A stretch of 58,851 bases of DNA from an uncultured Sphingomonas sp. (lineage in GTDB: Bacteria; Pseudomonadota; Alphaproteobacteria; Sphingomonadales; Sphingomonadaceae). The stretch lies in the NCBI RefSeq assembly GCF_913062585.1, contig NZ_CAJXWX010000027.1, forward strand, positions 1-58,851, given 5' to 3'. The position numbers were made by a program, and so were the translations under genes. The notes below the pieces were generated by a model, which was not told the origin of the DNA, did not search any database, and saw only the letters and a program-made list of their open reading frames with translations. Shown one piece after another: positions 26,235 through 34,361 of the stretch (positions are counted from its first letter, which is position 1; the number at the start of each line of letters is the position of its first letter).

Positions 26235-27680
26235 ATGGATCGTCGTAATTTCATGAAGACCGGCATGGCGATGGGCGGTGCCGCGCTCGCCACCGGCGGC
26301 GGCACGCTGGCCGCCACCCGTGCAGCGGCGGCGACCGCCTCGGACCTCAGCTTTCCCAAGGATTTCCTGTGGGGATGCGCCACCGCGTCCTATCAGATCG
26401 AAGGCGCGGTGAAGGAGGACGGGCGCGGCCTGACCAACTGGGACGTGTTCTCGCACACGCCGGGCAAGGTCGCGAACAACGACACCGGCGACGTCGCCTG
26501 CGACAGCTATCACCGCTATAACGAGGACATCGCGCTCCTGAAGAACCTCGGCGTGAAGGCCTATCGCATGTCGATCGCCTGGTCGCGCATCTTCCCCGAG
26601 GGGCGCGGCAAGTTCAACCAGAAGGGCCTGGACTATTATAACCGCGTGATCGACGGCCTGCTGGCCGCCGGTATCCAGCCCAACGTCACCCTGTTCCATT
26701 GGGACCTGCCCCAGGCGCTGCCCGGTGGCTGGCAGAATCGCGATACCGCCAAGGCCTTCGCCGACTATGCAGGCTTCATGGCAGGCAAGCTGTCCGACCG
26801 CGTCCACCGCTTCATGACGGTCAACGAGCTGCGCTGCTTCACCGACCTCGGCCATATGGTCGGCATCCACGCGCCGGGCCTGAAGCTGCCCCAGGGTCAG
26901 GTCAACCAGGTCCGCCACCATGGCTGCCTGGCGCACGGCCTGGGCGTCCAGGCGATCCGCGCCAATGCCAAGGCGGGGACCGAGGTCGGCATCGCCGACA
27001 ATGCCAGCATCTTCGTCCCCGTCATCGAGACGCCCGAGCATATCGCGGCGACCAAGACGGCGATGCGCGAAGAGAATGCCATGTTCCTGACCGCGATCAT
27101 GGAGGGCAAATATACCGACGCCTATCTGAAGAGCGCCGGTGCCGACGCGCCCAAGGTGCAGGCAGGCGACATGGCGGCGATCGGCAGCCCGCTCGATTTC
27201 GTGGCGCTCAACATCTACACGCCGACCTTCGTCAAGGCCAACCCGGAGGATCCGCGCGGCTATACCCCGCTGCCCCACTTGCCCAACTCGCCGCGCATGG
27301 CCTCGCCCTGGCTCTATGTCGGGCCGGAGGCCGCCTATTGGGGTGTCCGCGCCGCCAGCGAGATGTGGAGCCCGAAGGCGATCTATATTTCCGAGAACGG
27401 CACCTCGGCCGACGACAAGCTGAACGACAAGGGCCTGGTCGATGACGGCGACCGGATCATGTACCTGCGCAACTATCTGGGCCAGTTCCGCCGCGCGGCG
27501 GCCGAGGGCTATCCGCTCAAGGGCTATTTCCTCTGGAGCCTGATGGACAATTTCGAATGGGCCGACGGCTATGGCCTGCGCTTCGGCCTGCATCATGTCG
27601 ACTATGCGACCCAGAAGCGCACGCCCAAGCTCTCCGCCCAGTGGTATAAGGAACTGATCCGCCGCAACGCACTGGTCTGA
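26235..27680 (+). CDS. GH1 beta-glucosidase, Tat-type signal
   Basis: A 481-residue retaining beta-glucosidase that releases glucose from short oligosaccharides. The N-terminus looks like a twin-arginine signal ('DRRNFMKTGMAMGGAALATGG'), so the enzyme is probably periplasmic. GH1 hallmarks are 'FLWGCATASYQIEGA', 'RMSIAWSRIFPEG', 'LFHWDLPQAL', the acid/base Glu198 and the nucleophile Glu387 in 'YISENGTS'. Unusually, the acid/base motif reads 'VNELRCF' rather than the common NEP. The ATG at 26235 has AAAGGAT as ribosome site. It lies 40 bp after GH9 and is probably in the same transcript. Confidence 0.92.
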   Translation: MDRRNFMKTGMAMGGAALATGGGTLAATRAAAATASDLSFPKDFLWGCATASYQIEGAVKEDGRGLTNWDVFSHTPGKVANNDTGDVACDSYHRYNEDIALLKNLGVKAYRMSIAWSRIFPEGRGKFNQKGLDYYNRVIDGLLAAGIQPNVTLFHWDLPQALPGGWQNRDTAKAFADYAGFMAGKLSDRVHRFMTVNELRCFTDLGHMVGIHAPGLKLPQGQVNQVRHHGCLAHGLGVQAIRANAKAGTEVGIADNASIFVPVIETPEHIAATKTAMREENAMFLTAIMEGKYTDAYLKSAGADAPKVQAGDMAAIGSPLDFVALNIYTPTFVKANPEDPRGYTPLPHLPNSPRMASPWLYVGPEAAYWGVRAASEMWSPKAIYISENGTSADDKLNDKGLVDDGDRIMYLRNYLGQFRRAAAEGYPLKGYFLWSLMDNFEWADGYGLRFGLHHVDYATQKRTPKLSAQWYKELIRRNALV

Positions 27681-27705
27681 TCCCTCCGCCGCCGCATGGA
27701 AGAAA

Positions 27706-27736
27706 CCCCGCCGGTCGCTGGACCGGCGGGGTTTTT
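27706..27736. terminator. Strong intrinsic terminator
   Basis: Perfect 11-bp stem CCCCGCCGGTC (27706-27716) and GACCGGCGGGG (27721-27731) with loop GCTG, followed by TTTTT on the plus strand and preceded by AAA. It ends the GH9-GH1 transcript and may also act on the convergent receptor gene. Confidence 0.92.
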
Positions 27737-27752
27737 CGTGGGCGAACGCCGA

Positions 27753-30665
27753 TCAGAAGCGGAACCGCACGCCGAGTCCGTAATAGCGCCCCTCGTCGCG
27801 CACGTCGCGCGGATAGGACAGGCCGTTGCCATAGCTGCGATAGTTGTTGAACGGCTTGGCCAGCAGATTGGCCGCGTCGAAGGCGACCGTGATCTCCTTG
27901 GTCAGGTTGTAGTTGAACGAGAAATCCAGCCGCTGGATGCGGGTCGTACCCTCGCCATTGTAGAAGCCGTCGCCGTTGATGAAATTGCCGTTCAGGAACG
28001 CATCGCGATTGTTGAACGACAGTCGCGTCGACACATCGCCCTTTTCGTAGAAGAGTGCGACATTATAGGTCCAGCGCGACAGGCCGGTGATCGGCACGAA
28101 GGGCGGCTCGGTCGTCCCGCCGTTCGAGGCGAACAGATTGGCCGGATAACGCTGCTTGCCCTCCAGATAGGTCACGTTCGCCTGGACGCCGAAGCCGCTC
28201 CACAGGCCCGGCAGGAAGTCGAGAAAGGTCTGGCCGCCGACCTCGACGCCCTTGATCCGTCCCGCCCCGGCATTTTCCGGGCGGCTGATTTCGATCAGGC
28301 CGTAAAAGGGGTCGATCGTCCGGTTGACGTAATTGCTGATGAAGCCGTTCAGATCGCGGTAGAATACCGCCGCCGTCAGCGACGCGGTGGGCGAGAAATA
28401 ATATTCGACCGTCGCATCGTAATTGGTCGAGGTCAGCGGCTTCAGATCGGGATTGCCGCCGCTGCCATAGGCATTGGGCCGCGTATTCAGCCCGGCCGGG
28501 AAGCGCGGGTCGAGCGGCTGGTCGGGGATCACCGCCTGGGTATTCTGGGTGATGTTCAGCGCCGGATTGAGCTGACCGAATTCGGGCTTGGTCCGCGTCT
28601 TGGTGATGCCGAAGCGGATTTGCAGCCTGTCGCTGGGCCGGACGCGCAGCGAGACATTGGGCAGCACGTCGACATAATTGGCGCGGGTCGTGCGCGGCTC
28701 GCTGCGCCGTACGCCGTCGAACTCGACCGTCGAAATGCCGCTATAGCGGCCGACGGTATTGACGACGCGCGTGCCGATCAGGCCGTCGAACCGGACCGAT
28801 CCGATGTCGAACTCATATTTCACCTGGCCGTAAAAGGCATAGGTCTGCTCGGCCGCATAAAAGGCCGCCAGCGGATCGAGCTGCACCGTCGGCGAGGCGA
28901 AGCGGTTGAGCGCGTCGCGAAAACCCTGGTCCGACGGATTGCCCGCCACCAGCCGTTGCAGCGCGTCGAAGGCGAACTGGCGCAACTCGGGCGCGTTCCC
29001 CGCAATTCCCTCGCGCGACGGCATCAACCAGCTGGTGAAGCCCTGATTGCCGCGAAACGCGTTCTGGGTCAGCGCCAGGTCGCCGGTCGGCGTCTGGGCC
29101 AGCGGGATCGCCAACGCCTCGGTATAGGCATAGCGATTGCCCCGGCGCAGCGTGGCGTCGCGATCGGTCCAGCGGACGCCGAACTGGAACCTGGGCAGCA
29201 GCGCCAGATCGGTTTCCAGGTCCATGTCGGCACGCCACTGCCACCCCTTGCCCTGCACGCGGTAGGTCGACTCGTAATAGCCGCGCCAGATGTAATTGGC
29301 CGGGTCGCTGGCGTTGAACCCGGGCAGCGAGAAGGACACGCCGTCGTCGACGAAGAAATCGACCTTGGCGACCGGCGGCTGGGCAAAGGCGGTGTCGAAG
29401 CTCCATTCGTCTTCGCCATATTCCGAATTGGTATAGGCCAGATCGGTCGACAGATGGGCGCGGCCGACATCCCATTTCGCGCCGCCCGCCGCCTGATAGG
29501 TGTTGGTATAGCCCTTGCGCGTGCTGCGATACGCTTCGGGGCGATAGCCCCCGGTCTTGGTCAGGCTCTGCACCTGCAGCGGCTGGCCGGGACGCAGCAC
29601 CACGTCGCTGAGCGTCGGATTATTGTCGAGCAGCGGCACCCGGAACCAGTCATTGGCGATCTCGCCGCGATAGCCCTGGTAGAGGAAGTCGTAATAGAGT
29701 TCGAGATTATGCGCCGGGCGCCACTGGACGCTGGCGTTGATCGCCGGGCGCCAGCGCTTGCCGCTGTCGTTATAGACGCCGACCGCCGTCGGAATCTCGA
29801 AATTGCGGCCCACCGAGCTGGGCAGCACGGTCGTGCCGGGCGTCGGCGTGTTGGTACCGCCCTCGCCCCAGCGGACCGCGTTGCGATATTGCGCTTGGGT
29901 ATAAGCGGCGTTGATCAGCCAGCCGATCTCGCCGATCGCGGTGTCGGCGCGCTGGCTGATCAGCAGGTTGCCGAGCGGGTCGAACTTCTTCGACTGGTCG
30001 TTATAGGTGCCGCGTACGCCGCCCGCGATCGTGAAACCCTTGTCGAAGTCGAAGGGGCGGCGCGAGCGCACGTTGATGAGGCCCGCCAGCCCGGGCTCCA
30101 GCAGGTCGGCGGTGCCGGACTTGTACACTTCCAGCCCCGCCAGCGCGCCCGCCGGGAAATCCTGAAGCGCGGCGCGGCGATTCTCGGCGGTGAAGATGTC
30201 GCGCCCGTTAAAGGTCGTCGCCACGTCGGGCAGGCCGCGCACCAGCACCTGCGTCACTTCGTCGCTGTTGCGGCTGACCTGGATGCCGGTCACGCGCGCC
30301 AGCGACTCCGCCGCCGTATTGTCGGGCAACTTGCCGATATCCTGCGCGACGATCGCGTCCAGGATCGCATCGGAATTGCGCTTGATCGCCTGCGCGCTGC
30401 CCAGGCTGGCGCGATAGCCGGTGACGACGATGTCGCGGGGGTCGACCTCCGATTCGGGCAGGCCGGTGGTCGCGGCCTGGACCGGGCTGCGATCCGGAAC
30501 TTCCTGCACATCCTGACGGATACCGACCGCCGTCTGCGCCTCGACCGGCGTCGTCCGATCGGTGGTCCGCGTCTTCTGGTCGGGCGCGGCGCTCTGCGCC
30601 ATGGCGGGTGCGGCCAAGAGCGCCCATGGCGCGACCGACAGCAACAGGACGTGGTGCTTCATCAT
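27753..30665 (-). CDS. TonB-dependent receptor (second)
   Basis: A 970-residue outer-membrane receptor of the same broad subfamily as the one at 16186-19563 but clearly diverged. It has a signal peptide ('LLLSVAPWALLAAPAMAQ'), an extended linker, a plug ('RDIVVTGYRASLGSAQAIKRNSDAILDAI', 'IGKLPDNTAAESLARVTGIQV') and a barrel ending '...YYGLGVRFRF'. The ATG at 30665 follows GGGGAGAG. It is likely to import products of the neighbouring GH9/GH1/GH43 enzymes. Two receptors flanking one enzyme set suggest either two oligosaccharide classes or one carrier for another ligand. Confidence 0.92.
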   Translation of the reverse strand: MMKHHVLLLSVAPWALLAAPAMAQSAAPDQKTRTTDRTTPVEAQTAVGIRQDVQEVPDRSPVQAATTGLPESEVDPRDIVVTGYRASLGSAQAIKRNSDAILDAIVAQDIGKLPDNTAAESLARVTGIQVSRNSDEVTQVLVRGLPDVATTFNGRDIFTAENRRAALQDFPAGALAGLEVYKSGTADLLEPGLAGLINVRSRRPFDFDKGFTIAGGVRGTYNDQSKKFDPLGNLLISQRADTAIGEIGWLINAAYTQAQYRNAVRWGEGGTNTPTPGTTVLPSSVGRNFEIPTAVGVYNDSGKRWRPAINASVQWRPAHNLELYYDFLYQGYRGEIANDWFRVPLLDNNPTLSDVVLRPGQPLQVQSLTKTGGYRPEAYRSTRKGYTNTYQAAGGAKWDVGRAHLSTDLAYTNSEYGEDEWSFDTAFAQPPVAKVDFFVDDGVSFSLPGFNASDPANYIWRGYYESTYRVQGKGWQWRADMDLETDLALLPRFQFGVRWTDRDATLRRGNRYAYTEALAIPLAQTPTGDLALTQNAFRGNQGFTSWLMPSREGIAGNAPELRQFAFDALQRLVAGNPSDQGFRDALNRFASPTVQLDPLAAFYAAEQTYAFYGQVKYEFDIGSVRFDGLIGTRVVNTVGRYSGISTVEFDGVRRSEPRTTRANYVDVLPNVSLRVRPSDRLQIRFGITKTRTKPEFGQLNPALNITQNTQAVIPDQPLDPRFPAGLNTRPNAYGSGGNPDLKPLTSTNYDATVEYYFSPTASLTAAVFYRDLNGFISNYVNRTIDPFYGLIEISRPENAGAGRIKGVEVGGQTFLDFLPGLWSGFGVQANVTYLEGKQRYPANLFASNGGTTEPPFVPITGLSRWTYNVALFYEKGDVSTRLSFNNRDAFLNGNFINGDGFYNGEGTTRIQRLDFSFNYNLTKEITVAFDAANLLAKPFNNYRSYGNGLSYPRDVRDEGRYYGLGVRFRF

Positions 30666-30990
30666 CTCTCCCCTGAACCGGCCCGACCTTTCGGTGCCTC
30701 TTGGGAAGATTTGTCTGACTATCTGCCGGGGGCGTCAAGAACATCATGACGGGCCCATGGCGCAAATTTCATATCGTGGATTTTGTGTCACACCAGGATT
30801 TGTGAGCGATTGCAGCAATATAGCCGTCAAAAACCGATATTATCCGGCAAATTCAACGAATAAGGCCATAGTCTCCGACCAAGAGGCTGATTTCCCTTGA
30901 AGGGATACTCCTGTCGCGACCAAAAAATATCGCTCTCCGCATCACGCCCCTCGCCGTCGCAGTGTCCGGACACTGGCCCTATTGGTCCGA
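30666..30990. other. 325-bp intergenic region with no gene seen
   Basis: Lies between the receptor start and the GH43 stop, both on the minus strand. It is A/T-richer than its surroundings (30770-30900) and should contain the receptor promoter. No clear operator, terminator or small gene was recognised. Confidence 0.5.
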
Positions 30991-32043
30991 CTAAGAAGCC
31001 GTATCGTCCTCTGCGCCGACCACCGGCCAGCCCGCCGCATCCCATTGCAGCGGCGCAATACGTAGCGTCGGCGCGCCGCCAGCCCGCGCATCATAGGCGT
31101 GATGGATCAGATAATCCCGGCCGTCTCGATCGTGCATCACCCCGGCATGGCCCGGACCGCGAAACCGGTCTTGTCCTGCGGCATCGGCCTGCAGCAATAC
31201 GGTCCCGCCGCCCCCGCGCATCGCATGGTCCTCGCGATCTCGATAAGGCCCCTGGATCGACCGGGATCGTCCGACGCGCAGGTGATAGCTGCTTGCCGTC
31301 CCGCGACAGCAATAGTCGAAGGACACGATCAGCCAATACCAGCCGCCATGATCGACGATGAAGGGCGCCTCGATCGCATCCGCCCGGTCGCTGGCCGCAC
31401 GCCTGGCGATCATCACCGGCCGGGCCCCGGACGCAGGCTTGCCGGTGCGGGGATCGAGCCGGATCAAGTGGATCCCGCCCCAGAAACTCCCGAATGCCAG
31501 CCATTCGCCGCCGTGCCGATCGCGGACAAAGGCGGGGTCGATCGCGTTGAACGCATCCCCCTCTCGCGAGGCGATGACCGGTCCCTCGTCGCGCCAGCCA
31601 TGATCGGGGCTGTCGGGATCGAGCGTCGCCGCCGTCGCCAGGCCAATGACCGACCGCTGCTTCCCGAAGCCGGATACCGAATAATAGAGCCGATACCGAT
31701 CCCCGACGCGCGAAATGTCCGGCGCCCACATCTCGCGCGCGCCCGGCACTAGGCGAAGCGCCCATTCCGGAATGTCGGCCAAGGGCGAAGGCAACGGTGT
31801 CCAGTGATGCAGGTCGCGCGACATCCGCGCGACGAGCGGCCGCCGATCGCGCTGGCCGGTCGAAAAGGCGTAATAGCGATCGCCCTCGCGGATCAGCACG
31901 GGGTCATGCGCCGGCACGATATCGCCCGACAAGGCAAAGCCCTGTGGCGACGACAGCACTGCCTTTGCCCCGATCGTCATCGTCGCGGCGAGAAGAACGA
32001 GCCGCAGCCAAAGGAGACTGCGGGACCGGCCCAGATGGCGCAT
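30991..32043 (-). CDS. GH43 arabinan endo-1,5-alpha-L-arabinosidase
   Basis: A 350-residue exported five-bladed beta-propeller enzyme of the arabinanase branch of GH43. The signal segment is 'SLLWLRLVLLAATMTIGA'. The three catalytic acids are Asp47 in 'PAHDPVL', Asp169 in 'NAIDPAF' and Glu225 in 'DAIEAPFIV'. Propeller landmarks 'EMWAPDISRVGDRYRLYYSVS', 'GSFWGGIHLIRLD' and 'GPGHAGVM' fit the family. I chose the ATG at 32043 because it leads directly into the signal peptide; an upstream extension is possible. It would cut arabinan side chains of pectin or other arabinose-bearing polymers, complementing the GH31/GH9/GH1 set. Confidence 0.9.
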   Translation of the reverse strand: MRHLGRSRSLLWLRLVLLAATMTIGAKAVLSSPQGFALSGDIVPAHDPVLIREGDRYYAFSTGQRDRRPLVARMSRDLHHWTPLPSPLADIPEWALRLVPGAREMWAPDISRVGDRYRLYYSVSGFGKQRSVIGLATAATLDPDSPDHGWRDEGPVIASREGDAFNAIDPAFVRDRHGGEWLAFGSFWGGIHLIRLDPRTGKPASGARPVMIARRAASDRADAIEAPFIVDHGGWYWLIVSFDYCCRGTASSYHLRVGRSRSIQGPYRDREDHAMRGGGGTVLLQADAAGQDRFRGPGHAGVMHDRDGRDYLIHHAYDARAGGAPTLRIAPLQWDAAGWPVVGAEDDTAS

Positions 32044-32200
32044 GATGGGTGATGTCCTTCGTGATCCGGCCAGACTTGTGGCCCAAGCCTTTGGCATGAC
32101 GCGCCTATAGTCGGACATATCTCAGCGCAAGCGGTGGCGCGTGCCGATCCCGGCCCCGCACAGGCTTGTCGGGCGAGGAACGACGCGGCACTAAACCGCC

Positions 32201-32782
32201 ATGCGGATCGCCATCATTGATACCAGCAGCACCCGGGCGGCGATCATTTCCGATGGCCTGCGCGAGGCCGGGCTGACCGATCTGGTGGTGATCGACCCGT
32301 CGGGTCCGCTGGCCGCGCAGGTGGAGCGCGCCGCGCCGGAAGTCGTCCTGATCAACCTGGAAAATCCCAGCCGCGACGTGCTGGAGGATTTCTTCGCCAT
32401 GTCGCGCGCGCTGGACCGGCCGATCGCGATGTTCGTCGACCAGTCGGAGCCCGAGGCGACGATGGCGGCGGTCGATGCGGGCGTGTCGGCCTATGTCGTC
32501 GATGGCCTGGCCAAGCAGCGGATCAAGCCGATCCTCGACCTGGCCGTCCGCCGCTTCCAGGCATTCTCGCGCCTGCAGGCCGAACTGGCCGAGGCGAAGA
32601 CCGCGCTGGCCGACCGGCAGGTGATCGACCGGGCCAAGGCGATCCTGATGCGCCGCCGCAGCATCGACGAGCCCGCCGCCTATGCGCTGCTGCGCAGCCA
32701 CGCGATGACCAGCAACCGCCGCATCGCCGAAGTGGCCGAGGCGATCGTGACCAGCGCGCAGTTGATGGGAGACCTGCCATGA
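32201..32782 (+). CDS. nasT: NasT-type ANTAR antitermination regulator
   Basis: A 193-residue RNA-binding regulator. Residues 1-120 form a receiver-like domain in which the expected phospho-acceptor Asp appears to be Asn52 ('VVLINLENPSRDV'), suggesting it is not phosphorylated. A coiled segment follows (about 118-140), then an ANTAR domain ('VIDRAKAILMRRRSIDEPAAYALLRSHAM'). In relatives, NasT binds hairpin RNA in leaders of nitrate genes and prevents termination, while NasS holds it inactive without nitrate. Here nasS overlaps the stop by four bases and a matching leader lies upstream of the transporter gene at 34362, supporting the assignment. Confidence 0.92.
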   Translation: MRIAIIDTSSTRAAIISDGLREAGLTDLVVIDPSGPLAAQVERAAPEVVLINLENPSRDVLEDFFAMSRALDRPIAMFVDQSEPEATMAAVDAGVSAYVVDGLAKQRIKPILDLAVRRFQAFSRLQAELAEAKTALADRQVIDRAKAILMRRRSIDEPAAYALLRSHAMTSNRRIAEVAEAIVTSAQLMGDLP

Positions 32783-33987
32783 GTGCCGACCTGTTCCGCA
32801 TCGGCTTCCTGCCGCTGGTCGACGCCGCACTGCCCATACTGGCGCAGGAACTGGGCTTCGCCGAGGCCGAGGGCGTCGAGATCGCGCTGGTCCGCGACGT
32901 CACCTGGGCGGCGGTGCGCGACCGGTTGCTCTATGGTCATACCGACGCCGCGCATCTGGTCGCACCGCTCGCCATCGCCACCGCGCTGGGCCGGGATCGC
33001 CCGGCGGTGCCGATGGCGGTCCCCTTCGTATTGGGGCTGAACGGCAATGCGATCACCTTCTCGATCGCGCTGGGCGAAGCGGTGGGACTGGGCGAGACGC
33101 TGGGCGATCCGGTGGCGATCGGCGCGGCGTTGAAGGCGGTGGCGGACCGGCGGCGCGACGCGGGCAGGCCGTTGCGGTTTGGCGTCGTCCACCGCCATTC
33201 CAGCCACAATTACATGCTCCGCTATTGGCTGGCCGGGGTCGGCATCCGACCCGACAGCGATGTCGAGATCGTCGTGACCAGCCCGCCCTTTGCCGCCGAT
33301 GCGCTGGCCGCCGGGGAAGTGGACGGCATCTGCGTCGGCGAGCCGTGGAACTCGATCGCGGTCGACCGCGGCGTCGGCCGGATCGCGCTCGCCACCGCGC
33401 AGATCTGGCGGCGCGGCGTCGAGAAGGTGCTGGCGATGCGCGCCGACCGGGCCGAGGCGCGGCGCGACGGCGTGCTCCGCCTGATCCGCGCGGTCCATGC
33501 GGCGGCGGCGCATTTCGTCGATCCACAGACGGTGGAGCAAAGCGCCGCCATCCTCTCGCGCCCGCAATATCTGGACGCGCCGGTCGATGCGATCCTGCGC
33601 GCGATCACCGACCGCATCCGCGTGGTGCCCGGCGGCGAGCCGATCCATTATCCCGACTTCATGTTCCAGTATCGCGAGGCGGCGAACTTCCCGTGGCGAA
33701 GTCAGGCCGCCTGGCTCTATGCGCAGATGGTGCGGTGGGAGGGCCAATTCTCGCCCGCCGACGCCGCGATTGCACAAGGCGTATTCCGCCCCGACCTCTA
33801 CCGCGCAGCGCTGGCGGGGTCGGGTGCCCCTTTGCCCGGTGCCAGTTCCAAGCTGGAGGGGGCGCTGGTCGAGCCGATCGGGGCGGGGTCCACACAAGGG
33901 CGGCTGGTGCTGGGCAGCGATCGCTTCTTCGACGGGCGGGCCTTCGATCCCGATGATATTGCGGGGTATTTGGCGGAACTACCCTGA
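32779..33987 (+). CDS. nasS: NasS-type nitrate-sensing protein
   Basis: A 402-residue protein of the NrtA/CmpA substrate-binding family. It has no signal peptide ('MSADLFRIGFLPLVDAALPIL' enters the fold directly), so it should stay in the cytoplasm. Conserved pieces include 'GHTDAAHLVAPLAIATALG', 'FGVVHRHSSHNYMLRYWLAGVGI', 'CVGEPWNSIAVD' and the 'FPWRSQAAWLYAQM' region. In Azotobacter and Paracoccus the homologue binds nitrate or nitrite and then releases NasT. Overlap with nasT (ATGA) supports 1:1 expression. Soluble location and gene order distinguish it from a transporter subunit. Confidence 0.9.
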   Translation: MSADLFRIGFLPLVDAALPILAQELGFAEAEGVEIALVRDVTWAAVRDRLLYGHTDAAHLVAPLAIATALGRDRPAVPMAVPFVLGLNGNAITFSIALGEAVGLGETLGDPVAIGAALKAVADRRRDAGRPLRFGVVHRHSSHNYMLRYWLAGVGIRPDSDVEIVVTSPPFAADALAAGEVDGICVGEPWNSIAVDRGVGRIALATAQIWRRGVEKVLAMRADRAEARRDGVLRLIRAVHAAAAHFVDPQTVEQSAAILSRPQYLDAPVDAILRAITDRIRVVPGGEPIHYPDFMFQYREAANFPWRSQAAWLYAQMVRWEGQFSPADAAIAQGVFRPDLYRAALAGSGAPLPGASSKLEGALVEPIGAGSTQGRLVLGSDRFFDGRAFDPDDIAGYLAELP

Positions 33988-33988
33988 A

Positions 33989-34109
33989 ATTCCTCCCCTG
34001 TAAGGGGAGGTGGCAGGGCGTCAGCCCTGACGGAGGGGTGTCGCCCTCTCGATAGCGGGACACCCCTCCGACGCGCTGCGCGCGCCACCTCCCCTTGCAG
34101 GGGAGGAAT
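33989..34109. repeat. Nested palindromic repeat element (copy B)
   Basis: About 121 bp beginning two bases after the nasS stop. The outer arms are ATTCCTCCCCTGTAAGGGG and CCCCTTGCAGGGGAGGAAT. The central block GGAGGGGTGTCGCCCTCTCG and its partner GACACCCCTCC are nearly the same as in copy A. It may terminate the nasTS transcript, separating it from the nitrate operon. Confidence 0.85.
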
Positions 34110-34213
34110 GGGATGCATTTGCTGCAATAGCGAAAGACACTTGCGCAGTCGCACCATTTGAGGCAATTTCCGACTCGTTCGGCAATGGAGTCGGACACGA
34201 GATAACGGCGAAC

Positions 34214-34264
34214 GCCGCTCCAATGACGGGGTGGTTCGCTGGCGGAAACGGGGACCGCCCCCGT
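34214..34264 (+). promoter_or_regulatory. ANTAR-type RNA hairpins in the nitrate-operon leader
   Basis: Hairpin 1 is GCCGCTCC (34214-34221), hexaloop AATGAC (34222-34227) and GGGGTGGT (34228-34235). The loop has A at position 1 and G at position 4, as ANTAR targets require. Hairpin 2 is ACGGGG (34248-34253), loop ACCGC, and CCCCGT (34259-34264); a one-base slip gives ACCGCC, again A1/G4, at the cost of a bulge. Between and after them, CTGGCGG (34239-34245) can pair with CCGCCAG (34287-34293) in the terminator, giving a competing antiterminator. Confidence 0.75.
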
Positions 34265-34284
34265 GTTCTGCTTGGAGGCAACGA

Positions 34285-34329
34285 AGCCGCCAGGATGTGA
34301 CCGACAGGTCCACGTCCTGGCGGCTTTTT
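34285..34329 (+). terminator. Leader terminator (attenuator) before nitrate transporter
   Basis: Perfect 11-bp stem AGCCGCCAGGA (34285-34295) and TCCTGGCGGCT (34315-34325) followed by TTTTT, ending 33 bp before the transporter ATG. Being inside the leader and overlapping a possible antiterminator, it is probably the point at which NasT allows read-through. Confidence 0.88.
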
Positions 34330-34361
34330 CCGTTTGGGCTCGGAAACTGGGGGACAGCACG

